DNA of 64,000 nucleotides, taken from contig JBDHWQ010000001.1 of assembly GCA_039810245.1 (NCBI GenBank), positions 1 through 64,000 on the forward strand, in the 5' to 3' direction. Of this stretch, positions 42,808-51,203 are shown piece after piece (positions within the stretch are counted from its first letter, which is position 1; every line of letters begins with the position of its first letter). Under the pieces are notes generated by a model. That model saw nothing but the letters and a program-made list of their open reading frames with translations. It ran no database searches and was not told the DNA's origin. Position numbers and translations under genes: made by a program. This DNA comes from CALDSL01 sp039810245 (GTDB lineage Bacteria > Chloroflexota > Anaerolineae > Anaerolineales > Anaerolineaceae).

Positions 42808-43785
42808 ATGGAATATCGTCGTTTGGGCAAAGCCGGTTTGAAAGTCAGCGCCCTGTCTTTGGGCGCGTGGGTAACGTATGGTGGCCAGGTGGGTGAAGAC
42901 GTGGCCGAGCAGTGCATGAAAGCCGCCTATGATGCCGGCGTAAACTTCTTCGATAATGCCGAAGCCTATGCGCGCGGCAACGCTGAAATTGTGATGGGCA
43001 ATGTGCTCAAGCGTATGGGTTGGCGGCGCGAAAGCTATATCGTCTCGACCAAAATCTTCTGGGGCGGCGACGGCCCCAACGACCGCGGCCTATCGTACAA
43101 ACACATCGTCGAGGGAGTCAATAATGCCCTGCGCCGCCTGCAGCTCGAATACGTGGACCTGGTATTCTGCCACCGGCCCGACCCCAACACCCCGATCGAA
43201 GAAACCGTGCGTGCCATGGACCTGATCATTCGCCTGGGCAAGGCCTTCTACTGGGGCACATCCGAGTGGAGCGCCGCCGACATTATGCGCGCGGATGGCG
43301 TGGCGCGCCAGTACAACATGGCCCCTCCCAGCATGGAGCAGCCGCAGTATAACATGCTGCACCGCGAGCGCTTTGAGGTAGAATACGCTCCACTATACCG
43401 TGACCTGGGCTACGGCACCACCATCTGGAGCCCGCTGGCATCGGGCGTGCTGACTGGCAAGTACAATAACGGCATCCCCGCTGACAGCCGTGCCGCGATG
43501 AAGGGCTACGAGTGGCTGCGCGACAGCGCCATCACCCCCGAGCGTATTGAAACTGTGCGCAACCTCCAGCCGGTAGCTGACGATCTGGGTATCAGCCTGG
43601 CGCAGCTCGCGCTGGCATGGTGCCTCAAGAACCCCAACGTCAGCACGGTGATCACCGGCGCTAGCCGCGCCGAGCAGGTGCACCAGAACATGGCTGCCAT
43701 GGACGTTGTAGAAAAACTGACGCCAGACGTAATGGAACGCATCGAAGGCATTCTGGGCAATAAGCCGCGCCAGGATGAAGACTGA
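42808..43785 (+). CDS. Aldo/keto reductase, Kv-beta-like subgroup
   Basis: 325 residues, NADPH-dependent TIM-barrel oxidoreductase. Catalytic tetrad visible: Asp in NFFDNAE, Tyr in AEAYARG, Lys in VSTKIFWGG and His in VFCHRPD. FFDNAEAYARGNAEIVMG resembles the potassium-channel beta subunit/YghZ branch, which reduces aldehydes such as methylglyoxal. GAGGAGA precedes the ATG and a TATAAT (42763-42768) lies upstream. It is followed by dus at 13 bases, so the two are probably cotranscribed. Confidence 0.87.
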   Translation: MEYRRLGKAGLKVSALSLGAWVTYGGQVGEDVAEQCMKAAYDAGVNFFDNAEAYARGNAEIVMGNVLKRMGWRRESYIVSTKIFWGGDGPNDRGLSYKHIVEGVNNALRRLQLEYVDLVFCHRPDPNTPIEETVRAMDLIIRLGKAFYWGTSEWSAADIMRADGVARQYNMAPPSMEQPQYNMLHRERFEVEYAPLYRDLGYGTTIWSPLASGVLTGKYNNGIPADSRAAMKGYEWLRDSAITPERIETVRNLQPVADDLGISLAQLALAWCLKNPNVSTVITGASRAEQVHQNMAAMDVVEKLTPDVMERIEGILGNKPRQDED

Positions 43786-43798
43786 TTAAGGAAGTAAT

Positions 43799-44773
43799 TT
43801 GAATTCGAAACACAACGGAACTCCGCCCACTTTCGTGGTGGGCGGAATCCCCGTATGGGGCGACCTGATCCTCTCACCAATGGACGGCTATTCCGACCTG
43901 CCGTTCCGCTCGCTGGCACGCTGGTTGGGCTCGGCTATGAGCTACACCGAGTTTATCAACGCCATCGACGTGACCGCTCGACACCCGAACCTGGAAAAAC
44001 GGCTGGCGTACCTGGAAGAAGAGCGCCCGGTGGTCTACCAGATTTTTGATGACGATCCCGACCGGCTGGTACGCGCCGCGCTCAAGCTGCGCTCGCGCAA
44101 TCCGGATATCATCGATATCAACATGGGCTGCTCAGCCAAGACCGTGGCCGGGCGCGGCGCCGGGGCAGGTCTGCTGCGCACCCCCGAAAAAATCGCCACA
44201 ATTTTTGCCACCCTCACCAAAACGCTGGATATCCCGGTGACAGGCAAGATCCGCCTGGGGTGGGATGGCAGCTCGCGCAATTATCTGGAAGTAGCAAAGA
44301 TCATTGAAGACAATGGCGGCGCGCTGATCGCCGTCCACGGGCGCACCAAGGCGCAAAGCTATACCGGCAAGGCGGATTGGGATGCCATCGCCGAGGTCAA
44401 GGCGGCGGTCAAGACCATACCGGTGATCGCCAACGGCGACGTCAAGACCGTAGCGGACATCGAGCGCATCAAGCGCCATACCGGCTGTGACGGGGTGATG
44501 ATCGCCCGCGCCGCCATCCAGAACCCGTGGATTTTCGCGCGCCTCGACCGCGACCAGGTGACGCCAGAGCAATTACGCGTGCTGATCAACCGCCACCTGA
44601 AACTGATGTTGGAATTCTACGGCCCCGCGCGCGGTCTGGTGCTGTTCCGCAAGTACGCCGCGCGCTACCTGATGCCGTTTTCGATGGCGGTGGAGCAACG
44701 CAAGCGGCTGCTCACCGCGCCTGAGCCGGGGCAGTTCTTGGAAATTCTGAACGAAATCACGCCGGTATTGTAA
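43799..44773 (+). CDS. dus: tRNA-dihydrouridine synthase
   Basis: 324 residues, FMN-dependent reduction of uridine in tRNA D-loops. TIM-barrel start LILSPMDGYSDLPFRSL; DINMGCSAKTVAGRGAGAGLL holds the catalytic Cys (here GCS rather than GCP); AVHGRTKAQSYTGKADW and VIANGDV for FMN. A C-terminal helical RNA-binding part follows. It starts at TTG 43799 with AAGGAAG five bases upstream. Which U position it modifies (DusB-type is most likely) is not certain. Confidence 0.85.
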   Translation: MNSKHNGTPPTFVVGGIPVWGDLILSPMDGYSDLPFRSLARWLGSAMSYTEFINAIDVTARHPNLEKRLAYLEEERPVVYQIFDDDPDRLVRAALKLRSRNPDIIDINMGCSAKTVAGRGAGAGLLRTPEKIATIFATLTKTLDIPVTGKIRLGWDGSSRNYLEVAKIIEDNGGALIAVHGRTKAQSYTGKADWDAIAEVKAAVKTIPVIANGDVKTVADIERIKRHTGCDGVMIARAAIQNPWIFARLDRDQVTPEQLRVLINRHLKLMLEFYGPARGLVLFRKYAARYLMPFSMAVEQRKRLLTAPEPGQFLEILNEITPVL

Positions 44774-44839
44774 AAGCTGAAAACGCGAAGAGTACGCAAC
44801 GACGAAAGATTTGCCCAATCTTCACCCAAGGAGAGACCT

Positions 44840-47026
44840 ATGCCTGCACGAGCTTCGGAACAGGAATTTCCTATAGAAGCGATTGCGCGCTACCCACTGC
44901 CGGGTATGGCCGTGCCCACCGCGCTGGCCTTTCGCCCGGACGACCGCCTGCTGAGCTGCCTGTACAGCGCCGAAGGCTCGCTGACCAACCAGGTCTACGC
45001 CTTTGATCTGCAAAGCGGCGCGCTGAAGCCCTGCCTGGCCGCACCCGGGGAAGGCGAGACCGAGGAAAACCTGTCTCTGGAAGAGAAGCTGCGCCGCGAG
45101 CGACAGCGCCAGCGCGCGCTGGGCATCACCCAGTATGCCTGGGCGCCGGGGAAAAACCGCCTGCTGGTGCCAATCCGAGGCGCGCTCTACGCCCAAGACG
45201 CCGAGGGTCGCCCCCTGCGGCTGCTGGTGGCGGCGGACAGTGGCCCGGTGCTCGACGCGCAGTTCTCGCCTGATGACGAGTGGGTGGCCTACGTGCAGGA
45301 CGCTGAGATTTACGCCGTGCCCTACCAGGGTGGGACCCCGCGCCAGCTCACGCACGGCGCGCGCGGCAGCGGGCGCACGCACGGCCTGGCCGAATACGTG
45401 GCGCAGGAAGAAATGTCACGTAACAGCGGCTTCTGGTGGTCAGGCGATTCGCGCTTTATTGCCTTTGAAGAAGTGGATGAGACGCATATCCCGGTGTACC
45501 GCATTGTGCATCAGGGGAAGGACCAGACCGGCGACGGCGCGCAGGAAGACCATCATTATCCCTTCGCGGGTAAAGAAAATGCCAAAGTGCGCCTGGGTGT
45601 GGTGCCATTGGAAGGCGGCGAGCCGGCCTGGATGCAGATCGATAACTCGGGGTGGGAGTACCTGGCGCGCGTGGGCTGGCTGCCGGACGGCCGCCTGGTG
45701 GCGCAGTTCGTTGACCGGCTTCAAAACCACCTCGACCTGGTGGCTTTTGACCCGGCCAGCGGGATTGGCAAGCTGATCCTCAGCGAGCATTCGGATGTGT
45801 GGATCAACCTGCACGATATCTTCCATCCGGTGCGATTACAGCCCGGCGGTGAGCGCGACCACTTCCTGTGGGCCTCAGAACGCAGCGGCTATCGCCACCT
45901 TTACCTGTACCGTATGGATGGCACACTGGTGCGCCAGCTCACCCGCGGCGCGTGGTTGGTGGACAGCCTTGCCGGCGTGGACGAGGAACTCGGCCTGGTT
46001 TACTTCCTGGCCGGTATCGACACGCCACTGGAGAGCCACCTGTACCGCGTGCCGCTGTCAGGCGGCGAACCGCGGCGGTTGACCCACGCAGCGGGAATGC
46101 ACGCTGTGCTGCTCGACCATGCTTGCGCGCGCTTTGTAGACACCTGCAGCAGCCTGGCGCAGCCGCCCAGGATCAGCCTGTGCGCGCTGGACGACGGCCA
46201 CCTGCTGCTCGACCTGTTCCAGGCCGAGGATGCGCGGATCAGCGAGCTGGGCCTGGAGCCGCCCGAGCTGGTGACCCTGGCCAACCGCGACGGCGACCGC
46301 CTGTACGGGGCAATCTACCGTCCGACGGCGCGCTTTGGCCCCGGCCCGCACCCCACCATCGTGCAGGTATACGGCGGGCCGCACGCGCAAACGGTGACCA
46401 ACACTTGGAGCATGACCGTGGCGATGCGTGCCCAGTACCTGCGCAGCCTGGGCTACCTGGTGTGGATGCTGGATAACCGCGGCAGCCTGCGGCGCGGGCT
46501 CGCGTTTGAAGGCGCCATCCGCCACGCCATGGGCAGCGTGGAAGTGCAGGACCAGGTGGACGGCGTGCGCTGGCTGGTGGAGCAAGGCCTGACCGACCCG
46601 TGCCGCGTGGGCATCTACGGCTGGAGCTACGGCGGCTACATGACGCTGATGTGCCTGCTGCAGGCGCCGGATGTGTTCCGCGCGGGGGTAGCCGGCGCGC
46701 CGGTGGCGAGTTGGGACGGCTACGATACGTTCTATACCGAGCGCTACATGGGCACGCCTGAAACCAATCCTGAAGGCTACGCCAATTGGAACGTGATGCG
46801 CTTCGTGGAGAATCTTCGCGGGAAGCTCATGATCGTGCACGGGTTGATTGACGAGAATGTGCATTTTCGCCACACTGCGCGGCTGATTAATGCACTTATC
46901 CGCGCGCGCAAACCCTACGAGCTGCTGCTGTTCCCCGACGAGCGCCACATGCCGCGCAAGCTGGAAGATCGCGTGTATATGGAAGAGCGCATGCGCGATT
47001 TTCTGGTAAAAAACCTTTCGGACTGA
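44840..47026 (+). CDS. S9-family peptidase, dipeptidyl peptidase IV-like
   Basis: 728 residues, serine peptidase with a beta-propeller (about 20-470) and an alpha/beta hydrolase domain. Catalytic triad: Ser in GWSYGGYM (near 595), Asp in GLIDENVHF and His in DERHMPR. EYVAQEEMSR in the propeller supplies the two Glu that hold the substrate amino terminus in DPP IV enzymes. It has no signal peptide, so it is probably cytoplasmic and trims dipeptides from imported peptides. AAGGAGAG precedes the ATG. Ends at a strong terminator. Confidence 0.9.
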   Translation: MPARASEQEFPIEAIARYPLPGMAVPTALAFRPDDRLLSCLYSAEGSLTNQVYAFDLQSGALKPCLAAPGEGETEENLSLEEKLRRERQRQRALGITQYAWAPGKNRLLVPIRGALYAQDAEGRPLRLLVAADSGPVLDAQFSPDDEWVAYVQDAEIYAVPYQGGTPRQLTHGARGSGRTHGLAEYVAQEEMSRNSGFWWSGDSRFIAFEEVDETHIPVYRIVHQGKDQTGDGAQEDHHYPFAGKENAKVRLGVVPLEGGEPAWMQIDNSGWEYLARVGWLPDGRLVAQFVDRLQNHLDLVAFDPASGIGKLILSEHSDVWINLHDIFHPVRLQPGGERDHFLWASERSGYRHLYLYRMDGTLVRQLTRGAWLVDSLAGVDEELGLVYFLAGIDTPLESHLYRVPLSGGEPRRLTHAAGMHAVLLDHACARFVDTCSSLAQPPRISLCALDDGHLLLDLFQAEDARISELGLEPPELVTLANRDGDRLYGAIYRPTARFGPGPHPTIVQVYGGPHAQTVTNTWSMTVAMRAQYLRSLGYLVWMLDNRGSLRRGLAFEGAIRHAMGSVEVQDQVDGVRWLVEQGLTDPCRVGIYGWSYGGYMTLMCLLQAPDVFRAGVAGAPVASWDGYDTFYTERYMGTPETNPEGYANWNVMRFVENLRGKLMIVHGLIDENVHFRHTARLINALIRARKPYELLLFPDERHMPRKLEDRVYMEERMRDFLVKNLSD

Positions 47027-47032
47027 GAAATA

Positions 47033-47065
47033 AAGTGGGTGGATCACCGGGTGATCCACCCACTT
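47033..47065. terminator. Convergent hairpin terminator
   Basis: A perfect 15-bp stem with a 3-base loop between the S9 peptidase and the PIG-L gene. Flanks are AT-rich with only a short T-run on each side. Confidence 0.75.
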
Positions 47066-47074
47066 GCTTATTCC

Positions 47075-47827
47075 CTAATATTCCACCACGCCGTGGCGCT
47101 TCTCCCAGTCCTCGTCATTCACCAGAGTTACCAGGCGGAAAGTTTCGGCATACAGCATTTCCTTGCCTTTTGCTGAGGCGGCAGCCCACATGCGCACCAT
47201 CGGCTCAGGATCAAAACCGGTCATCTGGCTGACATGGGCGCGCAGTGCCGCGATTTTAACGTCAATCGTATCGTCAATGCTGACGTACAGGTCCGCGCTG
47301 CCTTCCCACACCGTCACATACACCTTGCGCACTTTATGCGCGCGCAGCCCTTCCGCCTCAAACTCCTCAAACAGGTTGGGCTGGCCGGCGGCCGGGAACA
47401 CCGCGTCCAGCGCGGCGGTGGCCGCGGCGCGGTGATCGGGGTGGTTGATGTAGTCCTCGCCGGCCCACACGATAGTTGGGTCGCCGGTGATCACCACTTC
47501 AGGGCGGAAGCGGCGAATTTCGCGCACGATGCGCCGGCGCAACTCCATGGTTGACTCAAGCATGCCGTCCGGGTAGCGCAGGAACACCACATCTTCCACG
47601 CCGGTCAGGCGCGCGGCTTCCAACTGCTCTGCTTCTCGGATTTCCGCGGCACGCGCCTTGGTCATCCCCGGCGCGGCAATGCCCACCTCGCCGCTAGTGC
47701 ACAGCACGTAACACACGCGCGCGCCTGCCTGTACCCAGCGTGCGATCGTACCGGTACAGCCAAATTCGATATCATCCGGGTGAGCCACCACCACCAACGC
47801 CGATTCGGGGATATACACGTTCGCCAT
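47075..47827 (-). CDS. PIG-L family deacetylase
   Basis: 250 residues, zinc-dependent N-deacetylase of the LmbE type: AHPDDIEFGCTGTI near 15-28, YPDGMLE near 85, INHPDHRAA near 127. ATG 47827 has AGGAGA in front; the longer frame up to 48049 runs across the divergent MFS promoter. It is related to the 16398-17120 gene but differs in the lid, so the substrates may differ. Divergent from an MFS transporter. Confidence 0.83.
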   Translation of the reverse strand: MANVYIPESALVVVAHPDDIEFGCTGTIARWVQAGARVCYVLCTSGEVGIAAPGMTKARAAEIREAEQLEAARLTGVEDVVFLRYPDGMLESTMELRRRIVREIRRFRPEVVITGDPTIVWAGEDYINHPDHRAAATAALDAVFPAAGQPNLFEEFEAEGLRAHKVRKVYVTVWEGSADLYVSIDDTIDVKIAALRAHVSQMTGFDPEPMVRMWAAASAKGKEMLYAETFRLVTLVNDEDWEKRHGVVEY

Positions 47828-47909
47828 GCCTGTCTCCTGAGATTGTAGGATTGCACTTGCACGCGCATGATTGTACTCCTCTCCGCGGAAAACGCGGCCG
47901 CATCGGGCG

Positions 47910-47915
47910 TATAAT
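47910..47915 (+). promoter_or_regulatory. -10 element of the MFS gene
   Basis: TATAAT, 35 bases before the start; no good -35 is seen. Confidence 0.35.
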
Positions 47916-47949
47916 GGAACCAATATCCCAGATTGAGGAGAATTGCATC

Positions 47950-49302
47950 GTGGCTGCAAAAAACAAACGTTCCGCTCGCACGCTGGTAGCGTTGGGTTTC
48001 GGTTACCTGATCGACCAGGGCGAAGGCGAGTCGATGGGCGTGCTCTCACCAGTGATACAGAGCCTGTGGGGCGTGTCCTTTGGCATGATCGGCCTGATGG
48101 AAACGCTTCGCAACATCTCCCAGACGGTCAGCGCGCCGCTGTGGGGTTACATGGCCGACCGCTACTCGCGCAAAAAGGTGCTGATCTTTGGCACCGGGGT
48201 GTGGGGCATCTGGACGGTGCTGGTGGGTTTATCACAGAACTTCACCATGATGATGGTACTGCGCGCCATCTCGGCGCTGGGGCTGGGCTGCCTGATGCCG
48301 GCTACCTTCTCGCTACTGGGCGACCATTACGCGCAGGAAAAGCGCGGCCGCGCGTTGGGTTTTATCGGGTTGGTGGGGCTATTAGGCACGGTTTTAGGCG
48401 TGGTGGCGATGGGCTTTGTGGCCACACCGGAGCTGTGGCACTGGGGCTTTATCGGGTTGGGCATCGCCAGCATGCTCACCGGTGTCATTATCTGGATGTG
48501 GGTGGAAGAGCCTCCGCGCGGCGCAGCCGAGCCAGAATTGGCGCATCTAATCACGCACGCGGATGAAAAACGCTACCTGATCAACTGGAAAGACGTATTC
48601 GCCACGCTGCGCACGCCAACCATTTGGGCCGCCATTCTGCAGGGCGTTACCGGATCCATGCCCTGGGTGGTGATGAGCATTTACTTTATCAACTGGATGG
48701 TGACGGAATTAGGTTATGCCAATACCATCTCGCTGGGCGACCCGCGCGGATCCGCGCCCCTGATTTTCGCCATCTTCGTCGTCGGCGCAGCAATCAGCAA
48801 CTATTTAGGCGGGGTGATCGGCGACTTTGCCGAGCAGAAAAGCCCGCGCTACGGCCGCACCATCATCGGCCAGTTTGCCGTGCTGGCCGGCGTGCCGCTT
48901 TTTTACCTGCTCATCACCCGGGCCGAGAGCATGGGTTTCTGGAATATGTTTGCCCTGGCGCTGTTCACCTCGTTGATCATCGGCTGGCCTGGGCGTGGCT
49001 CGAAAGAGCCGATGATGCAGGCGGTAGTGCTGCCCGAAATGCGCTCCAGCGCCTACTCGGTGGTCAGCCTGATTGAAGGCGGCCTTTCCTCGTTTGCCGG
49101 TCTGATCGCCGGCTCACTGGCCGACCGGCTGGGGCTGACACAGGCTCTGCTGTGGACGGTTCCATTCCCCTGGATCCTGTGCGGCCTAGCGTTCAGCATC
49201 TTCTATTTTACCTACCCGCGCGACGCGGCGCGCGTGCGCGCGGCCATGGCCGAACGTCGCGATGAGTTGATCAAGGTTCACCAACAGGGTGAAAACGCCT
49301 GA
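47950..49302 (+). CDS. Major facilitator superfamily transporter
   Basis: 450 residues with 12 predicted membrane helices. The loop-2 signature GYMADRYSRKKVLIFG between helices 2 and 3 is clear, and a related segment GSLADRLGLTQ occurs in the second half. The first helix has an unusual acidic stretch (DQGEGES). Substrate unknown. GTG 47950 has GAGGAG nine bases upstream; an in-frame start further upstream would cross the promoter. A conserved charged loop GWPGRGSKEPMMQAV lies between helices 10 and 11. Confidence 0.83.
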   Translation: MAAKNKRSARTLVALGFGYLIDQGEGESMGVLSPVIQSLWGVSFGMIGLMETLRNISQTVSAPLWGYMADRYSRKKVLIFGTGVWGIWTVLVGLSQNFTMMMVLRAISALGLGCLMPATFSLLGDHYAQEKRGRALGFIGLVGLLGTVLGVVAMGFVATPELWHWGFIGLGIASMLTGVIIWMWVEEPPRGAAEPELAHLITHADEKRYLINWKDVFATLRTPTIWAAILQGVTGSMPWVVMSIYFINWMVTELGYANTISLGDPRGSAPLIFAIFVVGAAISNYLGGVIGDFAEQKSPRYGRTIIGQFAVLAGVPLFYLLITRAESMGFWNMFALALFTSLIIGWPGRGSKEPMMQAVVLPEMRSSAYSVVSLIEGGLSSFAGLIAGSLADRLGLTQALLWTVPFPWILCGLAFSIFYFTYPRDAARVRAAMAERRDELIKVHQQGENA

Positions 49303-49304
49303 TT

Positions 49305-49316
49305 TGACAATTGTCA
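49305..49316. repeat. 12-bp perfect palindrome after the MFS gene
   Basis: TGACAATTGTCA begins just after the MFS stop codon. It may be a regulator site for the promoter at 49341 or chance. Confidence 0.35.
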
Positions 49317-49340
49317 TGCAGACGTCGTGACATTTGACTG

Positions 49341-49369
49341 TTGCAATTCGAAATTAAGTATCCTATACT
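49341..49369 (+). promoter_or_regulatory. Promoter directly upstream of a long hairpin
   Basis: TTGCAA (49341-49346), 17-base spacer, TATACT (49364-49369). The start point would fall about 49376, the first base of the hairpin. Confidence 0.5.
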
Positions 49370-49375
49370 ATACAA

Positions 49376-49421
49376 AGTCAACCGCCTGGGTGCCCCCCTC
49401 ACCCCGGCGGTTGACTGTTTT
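49376..49421 (+). terminator. Long hairpin with short T-run; terminator or small RNA
   Basis: An 11-bp stem (49376-49386 with 49406-49416) continues after one mismatch as GGGTG/CACCC around a C-rich loop, and is followed by GTTTT. It can be the MFS terminator, or a short RNA made from the promoter just upstream. Confidence 0.5.
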
Positions 49422-49445
49422 AACCCCCGAGGTGCGCGAGACGCG

Positions 49446-49454
49446 TGGTATAAC
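49446..49454 (+). promoter_or_regulatory. Extended -10 of a near-leaderless ybaK-type gene
   Basis: TGG-TATAAC ends 9 bases before the ATG at 49464, so the leader would be about three bases. No Shine-Dalgarno site fits. Confidence 0.45.
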
Positions 49455-49463
49455 TAAGGCGAT

Positions 49464-49955
49464 ATGGATGAGAACCCTGACCAGCAGACCGATTCGACCC
49501 CGGTCACCCGCGCGCTGGATGCCCTCGGCATTACCTACCGCTTTTTCCGCCACCCTAACCCGGTGCACAGCCTGGAGCAGGCCGCGCATGAGCGCGGCCA
49601 GCAGCCACAGCAGGTGGTGCGCAGTATCCTGTTCCGCCTGGGCGTGGATGCCTTCGCCATGGTGCTGATCGCCGGCCCGGGGCAGATATCCTGGCCGGCG
49701 CTGCGCAAGTACCTGGGGCAATCGCGGCTAACGATGGCCAGCGAAGAGGAAGTGCTGGCCGTTACCGGCTACCCGCGCGGCGCGGTTTCGCCTTTCGGGC
49801 TGCCCGGCCCGATGCGCATCCTGGTAGATAACAGCGTGATGGAGCAGGAAGAAATCTCTATCGGCTCGGGCGTGCGCTCTACCACGGTGATATTGCGCCG
49901 GCCAGACCTGCTGCGCGCCCTGGGGGATGTTGAAACCGGGGCATTCGCTGCCTGA
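49464..49955 (+). CDS. YbaK/ProX-type aminoacyl-tRNA deacylase
   Basis: 163 residues. VVRSILFRLG and LTMASEEEVLAVTGYPRGAVSPFGLP (about 90-115) are the YbaK core; GAVSPFGL contains the catalytic loop and a Lys is absent from the usual first site (VVRSI instead of VVKTL). Such enzymes hydrolyse mischarged tRNA (for example Cys- or Ala-tRNA(Pro)). The exact tRNA is not known. The gene stands alone between the MFS and lipid-kinase genes. Confidence 0.78.
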   Translation: MDENPDQQTDSTPVTRALDALGITYRFFRHPNPVHSLEQAAHERGQQPQQVVRSILFRLGVDAFAMVLIAGPGQISWPALRKYLGQSRLTMASEEEVLAVTGYPRGAVSPFGLPGPMRILVDNSVMEQEEISIGSGVRSTTVILRRPDLLRALGDVETGAFAA

Positions 49956-50008
49956 TACCCGCCGCCCGGGGCGGGGAAATCCTACTGTCTTTAGATCATT
50001 CGCGCGCC

Positions 50009-50014
50009 TATAAT
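50009..50014 (+). promoter_or_regulatory. -10 element of the lipid-kinase gene
   Basis: TATAAT, 63 bases before the start codon, with a weak -35 (TGTCTT at 17 bases). Confidence 0.35.
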
Positions 50015-50077
50015 ACAAGCATTGGAAATGGTCCCGTGCCGTTTTGCGGGTGTAATGCGTAGTTGAGGGAGCGATAT

Positions 50078-51136
50078 ATGGCGAATGATGATTTCCTGCG
50101 CAACCCGGCCCCGCAGGCTGGCGATGCCCAGAGCGCGCAAAATGGTTCCTCTGAAGGCGAGCCTGCGACAGCCGAAACCTTCAGCAAGCACCTGCGCGTG
50201 ATCCTCAACCCGGCAGCCGGGCAGGATGAGCCCGCATTAAAGGTATTGAACAGTGTATTGCGCGAAGCCGGATATGGGTGGGACGTGCGCATCACCCAGC
50301 AGGCCGGAGACGCAACCCGACTGGCGCGCGAGGCAATTGACGACGGCATGGACATGGTGGTGGTGTACGGCGGGGATGGTTCCATCATGGAAGCTGCGGC
50401 TGGAATGATCGGCTCAGAGATACCGCTGGGGATCGTACCTGGTGGCACCGGCAATGTCATCTCGCTGGCTCTGGGCATTCCGCGCACCTTTAATGAGGCA
50501 GTGGCGCTGCTGGTATCACCCGAGCGCGTCATCCGCAGCGTAGACCTGGGCATGGCAGGCGACAAGTGCTTTATGGAGCGCCTGGGCGTGGGCCTGGAAG
50601 CCACGGTTACCCAGGCTGCAGACCGCGAGGCCAAAGATAAATACGGTATTTTCGCCTATGTAATCTCTACCGTCCAGGCACTGGCGGACCCCGATATTGT
50701 CACCTACCGGTTGAAAATTGATGGAGAAGAAATTATCACCAAGGGCTTGAGCTGCGTCGTGGCAAACGTGGGTGACCTGGGTGTAGCCAACCTGTCGCTG
50801 GCCCCAGATGTAGACTTCACCGATGGGCTGCTGGATATCTTTGTGATCCGTAAAGCCGGGCTGATGAATATGTTCTCACTGGCGGCGAGTGTGATTGGTG
50901 GTAACGAAAACCATGAAACCATGCCGCACTACAAAGGACGCGAAATTGAGATTGTGGCCGAGCCACGCCAGCCGGTGCACGCGGATGGCGAAGTTTTGGG
51001 CGAAAGCCCTGTGAAGATCAAAATCTTGCCATCGGCATTGAAAGTTGTTGTCCCTGCGGTCGACCGCAAGGGTAACCCGGTGGGAGAAACAAATGTGCCG
51101 AAAACCAGCGGCGCGCAAGAGTTTACAACAATGTAA
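50078..51136 (+). CDS. Diacylglycerol kinase-family lipid kinase
   Basis: 352 residues. RVILNPAAGQ opens the catalytic domain; VVVYGGDGSIMEAA (the GGDGS nucleotide loop) and GIVPGGTGNVISLALG follow, then the beta-sandwich domain with PDVDFTDGLLDIFVIRK. Homologues phosphorylate diacylglycerol, sphingosine or related lipids. A 38-residue polar N-terminal extension is unusual. Start ATG 50078 has GAGGGAG in front. It may help recycle diacylglycerol for phospholipid synthesis, which is an inference. Confidence 0.85.
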   Translation: MANDDFLRNPAPQAGDAQSAQNGSSEGEPATAETFSKHLRVILNPAAGQDEPALKVLNSVLREAGYGWDVRITQQAGDATRLAREAIDDGMDMVVVYGGDGSIMEAAAGMIGSEIPLGIVPGGTGNVISLALGIPRTFNEAVALLVSPERVIRSVDLGMAGDKCFMERLGVGLEATVTQAADREAKDKYGIFAYVISTVQALADPDIVTYRLKIDGEEIITKGLSCVVANVGDLGVANLSLAPDVDFTDGLLDIFVIRKAGLMNMFSLAASVIGGNENHETMPHYKGREIEIVAEPRQPVHADGEVLGESPVKIKILPSALKVVVPAVDRKGNPVGETNVPKTSGAQEFTTM

Positions 51137-51203
51137 AGCAGTAGCCGCGGTGTTTCCGCGATAATAGAGGCATCCGTACCCATATCATTGAGGGGGATGC
51201 CGT

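Noticed and set aside
16398..47827. The two PIG-L genes as a recent duplication
   Set aside because: Only the metal motifs agree; flanks and most residues differ, so they are old paralogues.
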